Source of the DNA: Oscillospiraceae bacterium | GTDB lineage: Bacteria > Bacillota > Clostridia > Oscillospirales > Ruminococcaceae | Reading direction: 5' to 3' | DNA: 64,000 nt | Assembly (NCBI GenBank): GCA_017828975.1 | Contig: JAGAJN010000016.1 | Coordinates: 1 to 64,000 of the forward strand | Shown: one piece after another, positions 32,213 through 42,231 of the stretch | How positions within the stretch are numbered: position 1 is the stretch's first letter | Layout of the letters: each line of letters begins with the position of its first letter | Notes under the pieces: generated by a model | Seen by the model: the letters and a program-made list of their open reading frames with translations, nothing else | Databases searched by the model: none | Told to the model about the DNA's origin: nothing | Translations under genes and position numbers: made by a program

Positions 32213-33040
32213 TTATACCACAAAGCTGACCTTTGAGGAGGTTTCCTCGGTCTCGCTGACAGGCGGCTCTGTTTCGGCGGGAGCGGTTTCTCTCGGGGGA
32301 TTCTGCTCGTAGAATTCCTCCAGACAAAGCCCGCTTTCCTTTATTTTTTCTGCGTAATACAATCCCACAAACCGATAGTGCCACGGTTCGTAGTTATACT
32401 TGGTAATTTCCACCTTATCCTTTGGATAGCGGAGAATATAGCCGTATTTCCAGGCGTTTTTGTCAAGCCATTCAAACTCGGCAGTGTTTTCAAACTCTTC
32501 GGTGATCTCGCCCTCCCAGGTGGTAGTCTTGATGTCTGCTGCAAGCCCTGTTTCATGCTCGCTGTGCCCGGGAACGGCAATGTTATCCGCCGTTATATTG
32601 TATGCTTCCTCCTTGGAATAGCCCTGATTGACATATCTTTGCACGTCATCGTCGAAAATGCCCTGCTGATATTCGTGGGAACGGTAAGCGGACATTACCA
32701 CCAGCTCGATGCCGTCCTTCTTAGCGTCCTCCAGCATTTTCAGCATATACTGCGCAGCACGGTAATCCATTTCCTTTTCGCCGTAAACAACGGTCGTTTC
32801 GGGCTTGTAGCCTTCGGGAAGGGGAATATCCTTGTTTACCAGGAAGTATGCCCATTCATTGTCAATTTCCACTGCAGCCTCCGTTTCTGCTGTAACCGGT
32901 GTTTCATCGGACACCGACGTTTGGGATTCGGCAGCGTCCGCCTTGTCATTCTTATTTTCATTCGGGGAGAATGATGTAATAAAATAAACTGCGGCAAACA
33001 AAACAACAGTCAGCACTAACAGATATTTAAGCAGCTTCAA
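32213..33040 (-). CDS. VanY-type D,D-carboxypeptidase (M15B)
   Basis: A 275-residue membrane-anchored peptidase: one N-terminal helix (about 4-24), a linker, and a VanY domain with the zinc and catalytic motifs SAYRSHEYQ, the SxHxxGxAxD-type HSEHETGLAAD and EPWHYRFVG. It trims the terminal D-Ala from wall pentapeptides or precursors. The tail is Thr/Glu/Pro rich. It is the first gene of a wall-remodelling pair with the M23 peptidase. No vancomycin-resistance genes (vanHAX) are near, so a housekeeping role is likely. Confidence 0.9.
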   Translation of the reverse strand: MKLLKYLLVLTVVLFAAVYFITSFSPNENKNDKADAAESQTSVSDETPVTAETEAAVEIDNEWAYFLVNKDIPLPEGYKPETTVVYGEKEMDYRAAQYMLKMLEDAKKDGIELVVMSAYRSHEYQQGIFDDDVQRYVNQGYSKEEAYNITADNIAVPGHSEHETGLAADIKTTTWEGEITEEFENTAEFEWLDKNAWKYGYILRYPKDKVEITKYNYEPWHYRFVGLYYAEKIKESGLCLEEFYEQNPPRETAPAETEPPVSETEETSSKVSFVV

Positions 33041-33074
33041 AAATATTCATTCCTTTTCAAAAAACATTGCCATT

Positions 33075-33103
33075 ATTATAGCACAAAATAATGAAAATAT
33101 CAA
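33075..33103 (-). promoter_or_regulatory. Promoter of the VanY-M23 operon
   Basis: Minus-strand TTGATA (33103-33098), 17-bp spacer, TATAAT (33080-33075) with an extended TGC. Confidence 0.72.
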
Positions 33104-33119
33104 GTAAATTAAGTGAAAA

Positions 33120-33965
33120 TCAGCAGGAAAAAATATGCTTTACGGCTTTTTTCAGACCTTTCCGCAAATATCCGCCGAATATTATCCGAAATACTCTGAC
33201 AAGTTTTCCCGCATTGCGGCAGTCGGCGTATCGTGTGACGTACATTCTTTGTGCGGGATTGAACTTTGGGTCAAATATTTTGAGAAATGCCGCTGCCTGT
33301 TCATAGAAGTTTTCGGAGCTTTCTTTGACCTGTCCCGTATATTGTACATATTGCTCGGGGATATAAACCGTTTTGCCGAATGCGGCGGCTGTCGCAGCTA
33401 TCCACCAACCGTAATCGACATTTCCGGGCATATTGGCGCACAGGGACAGCATTGCCCTGTCCATAAGGCAGCTTCCGCCCAGCAGGGGACATTCCGCAAG
33501 TGCCTGTTTCAGGGTAAATTTGTCGTTTCTGAGATTTTTATATGCGGAAACGGACGGTATTTCCGTGCCTTTTTCGCCGTCACAGCAAACCAGCTTGGGG
33601 GTGTGAAAGCCTTCGGTCTGCTTCAGTACCGACATTTTTTCCATCTCTTTGGAAAGCTTGTCGGGCTTCCATATATCACCCCGACCGCAGAAGGCATAGC
33701 AGGTGTCGTTATCACCGATAATCGCATTTTTCATCAGCTCACTGAATGAAGTGTCTTCCGTGCAGTCCTCGCTGTGAGTGGTTATCCTGCGTATTTTTCG
33801 GGGATATTTCTCTATGTATCTGCCGATGATCTCGGCGGAACGGTCGGTGGAGCCGTCGTCCCGAACAGTGATGATTATGTCGGTGCAGTCCTGAGAAAGC
33901 AGGGAATCAAGTTGTTTTTCCAGATATTCCTCGCCGTTATATACCGATAAAAATATTTCTACCAT
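33120..33965 (-). CDS. GT2 family glycosyltransferase (rhamnosyltransferase-like)
   Basis: A 281-residue GT2 protein. The nucleotide-binding start is normal (VEIFLSVYNGEEYLEKQLDSLLSQ, VRDDGSTD). In the family the metal-binding segment usually reads SDQDDIW; here it is GRGDIWKPDKL, which removes the first acidic residues of the DXD element. GWWIAATAAAFGK follows the family acceptor region. The start at 33965 is supported by AAAGGA 8 bases ahead. Activity may be altered or lost. It stands alone, transcribed toward the VanY promoter. Confidence 0.82.
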   Translation of the reverse strand: MVEIFLSVYNGEEYLEKQLDSLLSQDCTDIIITVRDDGSTDRSAEIIGRYIEKYPRKIRRITTHSEDCTEDTSFSELMKNAIIGDNDTCYAFCGRGDIWKPDKLSKEMEKMSVLKQTEGFHTPKLVCCDGEKGTEIPSVSAYKNLRNDKFTLKQALAECPLLGGSCLMDRAMLSLCANMPGNVDYGWWIAATAAAFGKTVYIPEQYVQYTGQVKESSENFYEQAAAFLKIFDPKFNPAQRMYVTRYADCRNAGKLVRVFRIIFGGYLRKGLKKAVKHIFSC

Positions 33966-33995
33966 AAAAACTGTCCTTTTTCTGCTTTTTTTCAT

Positions 33996-34025
33996 AGTAT
34001 AGCATATCCGAAACAATAAATGCAA
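33996..34025 (-). promoter_or_regulatory. Promoter of the GT2 gene
   Basis: Minus-strand TTGCAT (34025-34020), 18-bp spacer, TATACT (34001-33996) with an extended TGC before the -10. Confidence 0.6.
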
Positions 34026-34070
34026 TATTAAATTCATAAAAATATTATTTTTATTTACCGAAAATCAGCC

Positions 34071-34099
34071 TTGAAATTTGGTGAAATTTATGATAAAAT
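34071..34099 (+). promoter_or_regulatory. Promoter of apgM
   Basis: TTGAAA at 34071-34076, 17-bp spacer, TAAAAT at 34094-34099. Confidence 0.72.
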
Positions 34100-34148
34100 A
34101 GGTTGTATAGGATTTTTATTGCAAATTTTGCGAAGGAGTATGATATAA

Positions 34149-35357
34149 ATGAAGTATGTAGTTCTTCTGTGTGACGGCTGCGCTGATTATCCCGTTGAGG
34201 AGCTTGGCGGCAAGACACCGCTTTCTGCGTCCGTGACACCTAATATGGATAAGCTTGCAAAGGATTCCGTTATGGGCCTTGTAAGAACAGTTGCACCCGG
34301 ACTGAAACCTGGTTCGGACGTTGCAAACCTTTCCGTTCTGGGATATGACCCCGCAGTCTGCTATACGGGACGTTCTCCGCTGGAGGCAGGCAGCATCGGC
34401 GTTGATATGAAGCCCACGGACGTTTCATTCAGATGCAATCTCGTTACCGTTTCCGACGAGCCTAATTTCGAGGATAAAACACTTGTTGACTACTGTGCCG
34501 ACGATATTTCCACAGAAGAGGGCAGGGAGATAGTAAGCTTCCTGAAAGAACATTTCGACAGCGACGAGTTCACACTTTATAGCGGTGTAAGCTACCGTCA
34601 CTGCCTTATCTGGAACGGCGGCACCACCGACGTGGGAACGCTGACACCTCCCCACGATATTACAGGCAGAAAGATAAAGGAGTATCAGCCTTTACACCCC
34701 AATGCCGCAAAGCTTTTCGAGATGATGAAAAAGTCCTGCGAACTGCTGAAAGACCACCCCGTAAACAAGGCAAGGATCGCAAGAGGACTGCGTCCCGCAA
34801 ACTGCGTTTGGTTCTGGGGCGAGGGCGTTCGTGCGGAGCTGGAGAATTTCACAAAGCTTTACGGTCTGAAAGGCTCTATGATCTCGGCTGTTGACCTGTT
34901 AAAGGGAATAGGAAAATTCAGCGGAATGAATGTTGTGAATGTCGAGGGTGCAACAGGCTATATCGACACTAACTTTAAGGGCAAGGCAGATGCAGCGATT
35001 AGCGAGCTGAAAAACGGCAGCGACTTTGTCTATATCCACGTTGAAGCGCCCGACGAGTGCGGACACCGTCACGAAATTCAGAACAAGGTAAAGTCGCTGG
35101 AGCTTATCGACAGCGAAATTCTCGGCAGAATTCTTCCCGAGCTTGAAAAAATGGGCGATTTCAAGATAATGATTCTTCCCGACCACCCCACACCTCTTGC
35201 TCTGAAAACACACACCTCCGACCCCGTTCCCTTTATGATATACAGAAGCTCCCATAAGGCGGAGGGTCAGCCCGCATTTACCGAGGAAAACGCCAAGAAT
35301 ACGGGCGTGTTCATCGAGCAGGGTCCTACAATTATGAAGTATTTTATTGATCTGTAA
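34149..35357 (+). CDS. apgM: 2,3-bisphosphoglycerate-independent phosphoglycerate mutase, archaeal type
   Basis: A 402-residue metalloenzyme of the alkaline-phosphatase superfamily, ApgM branch. It interconverts 3- and 2-phosphoglycerate. Visible are the metal-binding LCDGCADYP, the nucleophile region PGSDVANLSVLGYDP, RCNLVTV, HVEAPDECGH and LPDHPTP, covering both metal sites. The length matches archaeal enzymes and is shorter than the 510-residue GpmI. Some Clostridia use this form for glycolysis; enolase is 20 kb downstream. AAGGAG is 10 bases before the ATG. An older alternative name for the family is cofactor-independent mutase/homoserine kinase type. Confidence 0.93.
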   Translation: MKYVVLLCDGCADYPVEELGGKTPLSASVTPNMDKLAKDSVMGLVRTVAPGLKPGSDVANLSVLGYDPAVCYTGRSPLEAGSIGVDMKPTDVSFRCNLVTVSDEPNFEDKTLVDYCADDISTEEGREIVSFLKEHFDSDEFTLYSGVSYRHCLIWNGGTTDVGTLTPPHDITGRKIKEYQPLHPNAAKLFEMMKKSCELLKDHPVNKARIARGLRPANCVWFWGEGVRAELENFTKLYGLKGSMISAVDLLKGIGKFSGMNVVNVEGATGYIDTNFKGKADAAISELKNGSDFVYIHVEAPDECGHRHEIQNKVKSLELIDSEILGRILPELEKMGDFKIMILPDHPTPLALKTHTSDPVPFMIYRSSHKAEGQPAFTEENAKNTGVFIEQGPTIMKYFIDL

Positions 35358-35403
35358 TATTTCCCGAAAATCTGCGTAACCTATTTAAAAAAGGAGAAAT
35401 TTT

Positions 35404-37074
35404 ATGCTTTCCGATATTGAAATCGCAAAACAGGCGAAGATGAAGAAGATAACCGAAATTGCCGCTAAACTGGGCATTTCCGAAGATGATACCGAGCCTT
35501 ACGGACACTACAAGGCTAAGCTTGCAAGCGGTCTTTACGGCAAGCTGTCAGACCGTCCCGACGGCAAGCTGATACTTGTTACCGCTATTAATCCGACCCC
35601 TGCGGGCGAGGGAAAGACTACTATTTCCGTAGGTCTGGAAGAAGCTATGAGCAAGATTGGCAAGAAGGCTGTGCTTGCTCTTCGTGAACCGTCCCTGGGA
35701 CCCGTTTTCGGCATAAAGGGCGGTGCTGCGGGCGGCGGATATGCTCAGGTAGTACCTATGGAGGATATTAACCTCCATTTTACGGGAGATATGCACGCTA
35801 TTACTGCCGCAAACAATCTGCTCTGCGCTTTGATAGACAATCATATCCATCAGGGAAATGAGCTGCGTATCGACGAGCGGCGTATAATGTTCAAGCGCTG
35901 TCTTGATATGAACGACCGTGCTCTCCGAAACGTCATTGTCGCTCTCGGCGGCAAGCTGAACGGTTTCCCCAGAGAGGACGGCTTCCAGATAACCGTTGCG
36001 TCCGAGATAATGGCTATCCTTTGCCTTGCAAATGACATTTCCGACCTGAAAAAGCGTATGGGAAATATCCTCGTTGCCTATAATCTGGACAATGAGCCTG
36101 TTTACGCAAGAGATCTGGGTGCGGAGGGCGCAATGACTGCACTTATGAGAGATGCCTTGAAGCCCAATCTTGTTCAGACGCTGGAAAATAACCCCGCTAT
36201 TGTTCACGGCGGACCTTTTGCAAATATTGCCCACGGCTGCAACTCCGTTCAGGCAACCAAGCTTGCTCTTAAGCTGGGTGACTATGCTATCACCGAAGCG
36301 GGCTTTGGTTCAGACCTCGGTGCTGAGAAGTTCTTCGACATAAAGTGCCGTTTTGCAGGACTTAAGCCCGACTGCGTTGTGCTGGTGGCAACTATCCGTG
36401 CGCTGAAATACAACGGTGGCGTTCCCAAGCCCGAGCTTAATTCGGAAAACACCGGGGCTCTCAAAAAGGGCATTGTTAACCTGAAAACGCATATCGAAAA
36501 TATGCAGAAATTCGGGCTTCCCGTTGTGGTTGCTATCAACCGTTTCCATACCGATACGGAAGCTGAGATAGAGATAATCAAGGATTTCTGTGCCGAAATG
36601 GGCGTTGAGGTTTCTCTTGCGGAGATATTCGCCAAGGGCGGCGAGGGCGGAACAGACCTTGCGGAAAAGGTTTGCAAGACCATCGAAAATAATCCTTCCA
36701 ACTTCAAGCCTATCTATGATGAAAAGCTGCCTATCAAGGAAAAGCTTGAAACCATTGCCCGTGAGATTTACCGTGCAGACGGCGTTGTGTTCACTACTCA
36801 GGCGGAGAAGGCTATTGCCGAGATAGAACGTTTGGGATATGGTGATACGCCCGTTTGTGTGGCTAAGACACAGTATTCGCTGTCCGACGACCCCACCAAG
36901 CTTGGCAAGCCCGAGGGCTTCAAGATTACCGTCCGTGATGTTAAGCTATCTGCGGGTGCGGGCTTTGTGGTCGCTCTTACGGGAGATATTATGACTATGC
37001 CGGGACTTCCAAAGGCACCCGCCGCTTTGAAGATAGACTGTGATGAAAACGGAGAAATTTTGGGACTTTTCTGA
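35404..37074 (+). CDS. fhs: Formate-tetrahydrofolate ligase
   Basis: A 556-residue enzyme that makes 10-formyl-THF from formate, THF and ATP, feeding one-carbon units to purines and, in acetogens, the Wood-Ljungdahl path. The P-loop is TPAGEGKTT, with [21 protein letters not shown] and the [13 protein letters not shown] region typical for the family. AAAGGAG precedes the ATG. It follows apgM by 46 bases and may be cotranscribed. A strong terminator follows. No other Wood-Ljungdahl gene is in the window, so a biosynthetic role is enough. Confidence 0.97.
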   Translation: MLSDIEIAKQAKMKKITEIAAKLGISEDDTEPYGHYKAKLASGLYGKLSDRPDGKLILVTAINPTPAGEGKTTISVGLEEAMSKIGKKAVLALREPSLGPVFGIKGGAAGGGYAQVVPMEDINLHFTGDMHAITAANNLLCALIDNHIHQGNELRIDERRIMFKRCLDMNDRALRNVIVALGGKLNGFPREDGFQITVASEIMAILCLANDISDLKKRMGNILVAYNLDNEPVYARDLGAEGAMTALMRDALKPNLVQTLENNPAIVHGGPFANIAHGCNSVQATKLALKLGDYAITEAGFGSDLGAEKFFDIKCRFAGLKPDCVVLVATIRALKYNGGVPKPELNSENTGALKKGIVNLKTHIENMQKFGLPVVVAINRFHTDTEAEIEIIKDFCAEMGVEVSLAEIFAKGGEGGTDLAEKVCKTIENNPSNFKPIYDEKLPIKEKLETIAREIYRADGVVFTTQAEKAIAEIERLGYGDTPVCVAKTQYSLSDDPTKLGKPEGFKITVRDVKLSAGAGFVVALTGDIMTMPGLPKAPAALKIDCDENGEILGLF

Positions 37075-37099
37075 TATGTAATGTATCGTTAATAATGAA

Positions 37100-37143
37100 A
37101 AAAGCTGTGCAAAGCCTTGTATTATGGGCTTTGCGCAGCTTTT
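37100..37143. terminator. Terminator between fhs and the convergent membrane gene
   Basis: A 17-bp stem, AAAAGCTGTGCAAAGCC with GGCTTTGCGCAGCTTTT (one G-U pair), followed by ATTTTG on plus and by TTTCATT on minus. It overlaps the stop of the minus-strand gene by two bases. Confidence 0.85.
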
Positions 37144-37858
37144 ATTTTGTGTACGAAATTTTTTTCTTTATAAATGAGATTATTCTTTCAAATAGAATAG
37201 CAATTATAATTGCAAAACAAGCAATGGGAACGGAACACGCTAGCAGAAGAATAACTATGAGTGAGATCATAAAAGAATTTGCTGTAATTAAAGAAAATGC
37301 TGCGGAAATAATCGCCATCATGCCGCCAAACTGCATAAATCTGATTTTGATACTGCTATAACCTGTCCTGCGTTTCAGAATGGGATATGAAAAATAACAT
37401 ATCGCTGCGGCAGGCAAGCTCATAATAAAGCTTTGCAGCATATATTCAAAAGGTCGGTCAGATGTGTTAATAAAGTTACAATCTTCATTGCAATATCCGA
37501 GAAAAATATAAATTAGAATAAAACATATCTCAACAGCAATTATGCTTATTTTGCTCATTCCCGCAGGTTTGGTATTGTATTCACATTGTTTAATATCAAG
37601 AAGTGTTTGAAGTTCTCGGTCGGAAAGATTTTTAATCTTAGTATTAGACAGCAATTCAATGCTTTTCTCTGTTTCGCAAAAGGTAAGGCAGAGCTTTTCC
37701 GATTTGTCCTCGGGGGTGGCAAACACGGTTCGGCGTGCGTTTTCTTCATCTTTAGTTATGCGGATAAGCTCGGGAAATTCCTCCGACAGCTTGTTGACAA
37801 GCTCGGTGTAATCGCTTTTGTCGGCATTGTCGGAAAGTCGGTATGAAAATGTGTACAT
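37142..37858 (-). CDS. Membrane protein of unknown function
   Basis: A 238-residue protein with a soluble N-terminal 100 residues, rich in Glu/Lys, and four hydrophobic helices (about 102-120, 137-157, 175-195, 200-228) before a short Lys-rich tail. No family recognised. G+C content is lower than in the neighbours (many ATA, AAT codons), which may mark a later acquisition. It follows the CPBP protease-like gene by 14 bases, so the two form an operon. Confidence 0.6.
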   Translation of the reverse strand: MYTFSYRLSDNADKSDYTELVNKLSEEFPELIRITKDEENARRTVFATPEDKSEKLCLTFCETEKSIELLSNTKIKNLSDRELQTLLDIKQCEYNTKPAGMSKISIIAVEICFILIYIFLGYCNEDCNFINTSDRPFEYMLQSFIMSLPAAAICYFSYPILKRRTGYSSIKIRFMQFGGMMAIISAAFSLITANSFMISLIVILLLACSVPIACFAIIIAILFERIISFIKKKISYTK

Positions 37859-37872
37859 AAGTTGTATTCCTT

Positions 37873-38697
37873 TTATGTTGGGTCGCAGTTATCCGACTGA
37901 ATAACCGACGGTTTTTCAATAAGACCGTTCCGCTTCAATCCGAAAAAACCGAAGGCGGCAAAAATAAGTGCGGGCAGCAGGGAAACGACCATCGGTGCAA
38001 CGCTCGTATAATACCAGCTTTTTTCATACACGAGGAAGATCGGCAGCAGATTTGATATGCCGTGAGAGATCGAACAGGGGAAAAGAGAGCCGCTTTTCTT
38101 GAACATATATATCATAAACAGCTGAAGAAAAATATTCGACAGCATAAGCTCGATAAATGAAACGACCGGGTACTCCATAAAAAACAGAATACCAATATGC
38201 CATATGGCTCTGATCGTTCCGAGAGCGGCGCAGGCGGGTATTGTGCCCATTACCTTTTCCAATCTCGGGAAAAGATAGCCTATCCAGCCCAGTTCCTCGC
38301 CCAGACATTCGATAAGGCAGGCTGTTCCGATAAGCATAGCAAAAACTATGTCCTTTATCTGCGGAAGGGTAAAGGTGCTGGAGATCTCCTCGGGAAATAT
38401 CAGCATCATAAGCGGGTCGGCAAGATACGCCAGAGCCGTTGTTCCTAAAATGGAAAGAAGATACATCTTCCAACCCTTTTTTATGTTGAACGCTATCCCG
38501 AGATTATTCCAGCCTTCCTTTGTCACCTTTGTGATGACCAGCGCTAAAACCGCAGGTGCAAATCCTGCAAGCATAACAAACATCATAGAGTTGTCCGAGG
38601 TCTGATTGGAATAGCCGAGATACCACAGTATATTCGAGATGACTAAGCAGGGAATCAAGAACACGATTATTTGCTTCCAAATGCTTCTTTTTTCCAT
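37873..38697 (-). CDS. CPBP family intramembrane protease-like protein with an altered catalytic motif
   Basis: A 274-residue polytopic membrane protein (about eight helices) of the CPBP/Abi family related to Rce1 CAAX proteases. Motif 1, normally EExxxR, reads EELGWIGY, so the Arg is replaced by Ile while both Glu remain. The motif 2 His is present (IRAIWHIGI) and so is motif 3 (HGISN). Family members process peptides or protect from bacteriocins. The Arg loss may alter activity. It has its own consensus promoter and leads a two-gene operon. Confidence 0.82.
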   Translation of the reverse strand: MEKRSIWKQIIVFLIPCLVISNILWYLGYSNQTSDNSMMFVMLAGFAPAVLALVITKVTKEGWNNLGIAFNIKKGWKMYLLSILGTTALAYLADPLMMLIFPEEISSTFTLPQIKDIVFAMLIGTACLIECLGEELGWIGYLFPRLEKVMGTIPACAALGTIRAIWHIGILFFMEYPVVSFIELMLSNIFLQLFMIYMFKKSGSLFPCSISHGISNLLPIFLVYEKSWYYTSVAPMVVSLLPALIFAAFGFFGLKRNGLIEKPSVIQSDNCDPT

Positions 38698-38735
38698 ATT
38701 ACGTTCCTCTTTTTCGAAATTTTTCTTTATATTTT

Positions 38736-38764
38736 ATTATAAATCATCATAATACAAATGTCAA
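38736..38764 (-). promoter_or_regulatory. Promoter of the CPBP gene pair
   Basis: Minus-strand TTGACA (38764-38759), 17-bp spacer, TATAAT (38741-38736): full consensus. Confidence 0.8.
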
Positions 38765-38770
38765 GACGCA

Positions 38771-38803
38771 AAAAAGGACTGCCTCGCAATGAAGCAGTCC
38801 TTT
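38771..38803 (-). terminator. clpB terminator
   Basis: Minus strand AAAGGACTGC pairs with GCAGTCCTTT (10 bp), followed by TTT and GCGTC. Confidence 0.8.
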
Positions 38804-38826
38804 GCCGAGAAAGATTTCCCGTGAAA

Positions 38827-41439
38827 TTATTCTTCGTCTTTTGCAATGGAAACCGTCAGAGCATCATCAGCGAAATCTACCGTAAGAGTTGAGTAAGGCT
38901 CAATGTCCTCGGCGATTATCTTTCGGGCAATAAGTGTTTCCACCTTGCTCTGGATAAATCTCTTAAGCGGTCTTGCACCGAATACGGGGTCGTAGCCCTC
39001 GTCGATAATGTAGTTCTTTGCTGCGTCGGTAACGGTGACGGAAAGCTGTCTGTCCGCCAGACGGTTGCTGAGATGAGCAAGCATAATATCCACGATCTGA
39101 CCAATGTCCGACTTGGAAAGGGGCTTGTACAGCACTATTTCGTCCAGACGGTTCAGGAACTCGGGACGGAACTGCTGATGGAGCAGCTCGTTTACCTCTT
39201 CCTCGGCTTCTTCGGAGATGGTGTTGTCCTCGTTGATACCGTTAAGGATAGCGGACGAACCGAGATTTGAGGTGAGGATAATGATAGTGTTCTTGAAATC
39301 AACCTTGCGTCCCTGAGAATCGGTAATATGACCGTCATCAAGCACCTGCAGCAGAATGTTGAACACATCGGGGTGAGCCTTTTCGACCTCATCAAACAGC
39401 ACAACGGAATAGGGTCTGCGGCGGACTGCTTCTGTCAGCTGACCGCCCTCCTCATAGCCAACATATCCCGGAGGTGCTCCAATCAGACGGCTAACGGAGA
39501 ATTTCTCCATATATTCCGTCATATCAATGCGGACAATGTTCTTTTCGTCATCAAACAGCGCTTCCGCAAGAGCCTTTGCAAGCTCGGTCTTTCCGACACC
39601 CGTAGGACCTAAGAACATAAACGAACCAATCGGTCTGTTGGGGTCCTGAATTCCCGCTCTCGAACGGAGAATTGCTTCGCTGACCTTGAGAACGGCTTCG
39701 TCCTGTCCGATAACACGCTTGTGGAGGATATTTTCCATATTCAGCAGCTTTTCACGCTCGCCCTCCATAAGCTTTGCAACGGGAATTCCCGTCCAGCGGC
39801 TGATAATTCTTGTGATTTCTTCCTCTGTTACCTTGTCACGGAGAAGTGTGTGCTTTTTGCCGTTATGCTCCTCGTCCTCCGCTTCGTCAAGTTCCTTCTG
39901 GAGAGAGGGGAGCTTGCCGTATTTCAGCTCGGCAGCCTTGTTAAGGTCGTAGCTGCGTTCTGCGGCGGCAATTTCGCCGTTTATCCTTTCGATCTCCTCA
40001 CGAAGCTTCTGAACCTTGCCGATGGACGCCTTTTCGTTTTCCCAGCGGGCTTTCATCTCGGCAAACTCCGCACGCATTTCCGCAAGCTCCTTCTGAATTT
40101 CTTCAAGATGCTCCTTGGAAAGCTTGTCGTCCTCTTTTTTCAGAGCGGTTTCCTCTATTTCGTGACGCATTATCTTTCGGGAAATTTCATCAAGCTCGGT
40201 GGGCATGGAGTTCATTTCTGTGCGGATAAGTGCGCAGGCTTCGTCCACAAGGTCTATTGCCTTATCGGGGAGAAATCTGTCGGTAATATAGCGGTTTGAA
40301 AGGGTAGCGGCGGTAATAAGCGCAGAGTCCTGTATCTTTACGCCGTGGAAAACCTCGTAACGCTCTTTCAGACCTCTTAAAATGGAGATAGTGTCCTCAA
40401 CATTCGGTTCGGGGACCATTACGGGCTGGAAACGTCTTTCAAGCGCCTTGTCCTTTTCGATGTACTGACGGTATTCGTTAAGGGTGGTCGCACCGATACA
40501 ATGCAGCTCGCCCCTTGCCAGCATAGGTTTCAGGAGATTTCCTGCGTCCATTGCACCGTCGCCCTTGCCTGCGCCGACAATAGTGTGAATTTCATCAATA
40601 AAGAGGAGAATTTCGCCGTTTGCTTTTTTCAGCTCGGTCAGAACGGCTTTCAGACGTTCCTCAAATTCGCCCTTGTACTTTGCACCTGCAACCAGAGCAC
40701 CCATATCAAGGGAGAAAATCTTCTTATCCTTGAGATTATTGGGGACATCTCCGCGGACGATTCTCAGAGCAAGTCCCTCGGCAATAGCTGTTTTACCAAC
40801 GCCGGGTTCACCGATAAGCACGGGATTGTTCTTTGTCTTACGGGACAGTATGCGGATAACGTTTCTTATCTCGGTATCACGGCCGATAACGGGGTCAAGC
40901 TTGTTAGCCTTTGCGAGACCGACCAGCTCCTGACCGTACTTTTTCAGAGCATCATAGGTTTCCTCGGGGGAGTCGGTGGTAACACGCTGACCGCCCCTGA
41001 CTTCGGAAAGAGCCTTTAAGAAGCCGTCCTTGTCAATGGCAAAATTCTTGAACAGCTTTGCGGTCTCCTTGTTGGGAGCTTCCAGTAAACCGAGGAAAAG
41101 ATGCTCGACGGAGATATACTCGTCGGACATACGCTTTGCGGTTTCCTCTGCCTTTTGCAATGCTCTGTCAACGTCCTGTGTGACATAAACTGTGTCGGGC
41201 TTGCGTCCGCTGCCCGTAACACGTGGGATGTTTGAAAGGGACGCTTCAACGGCATTTTCAAAGCCCGAAATGTCAACGCCCATTTTTGTCAGCAGCTGGG
41301 GGATAAGTCCGCCGTCCTGCTTCATCATTGCATAGAGAATGTGCTGCTGCTCGATGTTCATATTCTGGTATTCCACAGCAACAGACTGAGCGTTCTGCAC
41401 TATCTCGATGGATTTTTTGGTCAAGTTTTGCATATTCAT
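38827..41439 (-). CDS. clpB: ATP-dependent disaggregase ClpB
   Basis: An 870-residue Hsp100 disaggregase that works with DnaK. In order: N domain (about 1-145), AAA-1 with Walker [10 protein letters not shown], the coiled-coil middle domain (about 405-520, rich in Glu/Lys) that marks ClpB rather than ClpC, AAA-2 with GPTGVGKTE and the sensor region, and the C-terminal small domain. The pore loop [11 protein letters not shown] is present. AGGAAG precedes the ATG. Neither a CIRCE element nor a CtsR operator is visible before the operon. It is preceded 2 bases upstream by a ribbon-helix-helix gene. Confidence 0.97.
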   Translation of the reverse strand: MNMQNLTKKSIEIVQNAQSVAVEYQNMNIEQQHILYAMMKQDGGLIPQLLTKMGVDISGFENAVEASLSNIPRVTGSGRKPDTVYVTQDVDRALQKAEETAKRMSDEYISVEHLFLGLLEAPNKETAKLFKNFAIDKDGFLKALSEVRGGQRVTTDSPEETYDALKKYGQELVGLAKANKLDPVIGRDTEIRNVIRILSRKTKNNPVLIGEPGVGKTAIAEGLALRIVRGDVPNNLKDKKIFSLDMGALVAGAKYKGEFEERLKAVLTELKKANGEILLFIDEIHTIVGAGKGDGAMDAGNLLKPMLARGELHCIGATTLNEYRQYIEKDKALERRFQPVMVPEPNVEDTISILRGLKERYEVFHGVKIQDSALITAATLSNRYITDRFLPDKAIDLVDEACALIRTEMNSMPTELDEISRKIMRHEIEETALKKEDDKLSKEHLEEIQKELAEMRAEFAEMKARWENEKASIGKVQKLREEIERINGEIAAAERSYDLNKAAELKYGKLPSLQKELDEAEDEEHNGKKHTLLRDKVTEEEITRIISRWTGIPVAKLMEGEREKLLNMENILHKRVIGQDEAVLKVSEAILRSRAGIQDPNRPIGSFMFLGPTGVGKTELAKALAEALFDDEKNIVRIDMTEYMEKFSVSRLIGAPPGYVGYEEGGQLTEAVRRRPYSVVLFDEVEKAHPDVFNILLQVLDDGHITDSQGRKVDFKNTIIILTSNLGSSAILNGINEDNTISEEAEEEVNELLHQQFRPEFLNRLDEIVLYKPLSKSDIGQIVDIMLAHLSNRLADRQLSVTVTDAAKNYIIDEGYDPVFGARPLKRFIQSKVETLIARKIIAEDIEPYSTLTVDFADDALTVSIAKDEE

Positions 41440-41441
41440 AT

Positions 41442-42080
41442 TTATTCTTCCTTTCCGTTATTGAGGTTAAGGAGTATTTCGCTGCATTCTTCCTCGGGAA
41501 GTCCGAAGAATTCCTTTATGGATTCGTCAAAATGTCTTACATAGGCTGTCACAAGTGCTGCGGTATCGTTTTCGGACATACTTCTGTAATCTCCGTAAAT
41601 TCGGAAATTTCCCACATACTTTGCGTCCTCGATAACATATCCCTCCTCGTGAACGCCGTCCGCTTCGCCGTTTCCGAGAACGGTTGCCCAGACGTAGTAA
41701 AAACCGCTGACCTTGTCCCTCAGAAGCTTGTTCTGCGTTCTCAGGGCAGCCTCCATACGCCCGAGAATACTGTCCCCGTCGGGGGTAAGGGTCACGGTAT
41801 ACCGCAGGGTCGGGTTATACTTATAATTAAGAGCACTTCGCAGTGAGAGAATTGACGCCGAGCCGCCTTCGCAGACCTTTATGTCGCTGTTCGCTTCAAG
41901 CTGTCTGCCCACTATCCCGAACACCTCGCCTGTATGGTACTCGGGGGTTTTGAGGGACAGATAATCCGCAAGAATTTGGTTTATCAGGGCGGAGCGGGAG
42001 GTTTTCAGGCTGTACGCCGCCTTGTCGATACCTTTTACAACCTCGTCCATAAGGATAAGGCTGTAAAGACTTTTATTCAT
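41442..42080 (-). CDS. Ribbon-helix-helix protein encoded upstream of clpB
   Basis: A 212-residue protein. The first 45 residues fit a ribbon-helix-helix DNA-binding domain: a basic strand (KSLYSLILMD), helix A (VVKGIDKAAYSL) and helix B after SRSALINQILADYL. The next 165 residues form an unrecognised alpha/beta domain with regular strands (RYTVTLTPDGDSILGRM) and a helical acidic end. AAAGGAGGG before the ATG is strong. With clpB two bases away and a palindrome in the shared promoter, an autoregulatory role in stress control is plausible but inferred. Confidence 0.7.
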   Translation of the reverse strand: MNKSLYSLILMDEVVKGIDKAAYSLKTSRSALINQILADYLSLKTPEYHTGEVFGIVGRQLEANSDIKVCEGGSASILSLRSALNYKYNPTLRYTVTLTPDGDSILGRMEAALRTQNKLLRDKVSGFYYVWATVLGNGEADGVHEEGYVIEDAKYVGNFRIYGDYRSMSENDTAALVTAYVRHFDESIKEFFGLPEEECSEILLNLNNGKEE

Positions 42081-42107
42081 CGGAATTTTCCCTCCTTTGT
42101 GATTATG

Positions 42108-42136
42108 ATTATATCACCATATATATAATTTGTCAA
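42108..42136 (-). promoter_or_regulatory. Promoter of the RHH-clpB operon with overlapping inverted repeat
   Basis: Minus-strand TTGACA (42136-42131), 17-bp spacer, TATAAT (42113-42108). ATTATAT (42108-42114) and ATATAAT (42123-42129) form an inverted repeat across the -10 and spacer, a possible operator. No CIRCE or CtsR sequence is present. Confidence 0.75.
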
Positions 42137-42173
42137 GAGGTTTATATAAATTTCTTTGCAAAATTTATTTCAA

Positions 42174-42201
42174 TTGAAATTTTCCGAAAATCTGTTATAA
42201 T
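42174..42201 (+). promoter_or_regulatory. Promoter of the acyl-CoA thioesterase gene
   Basis: TTGAAA at 42174-42179, 16-bp spacer, TATAAT at 42196-42201 with extended TGT. It is divergent from the clpB operon promoter, 38 bases apart. Confidence 0.72.
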
Positions 42202-42231
42202 ACTATTATAAAAGAAAGCGAGGATAATATA

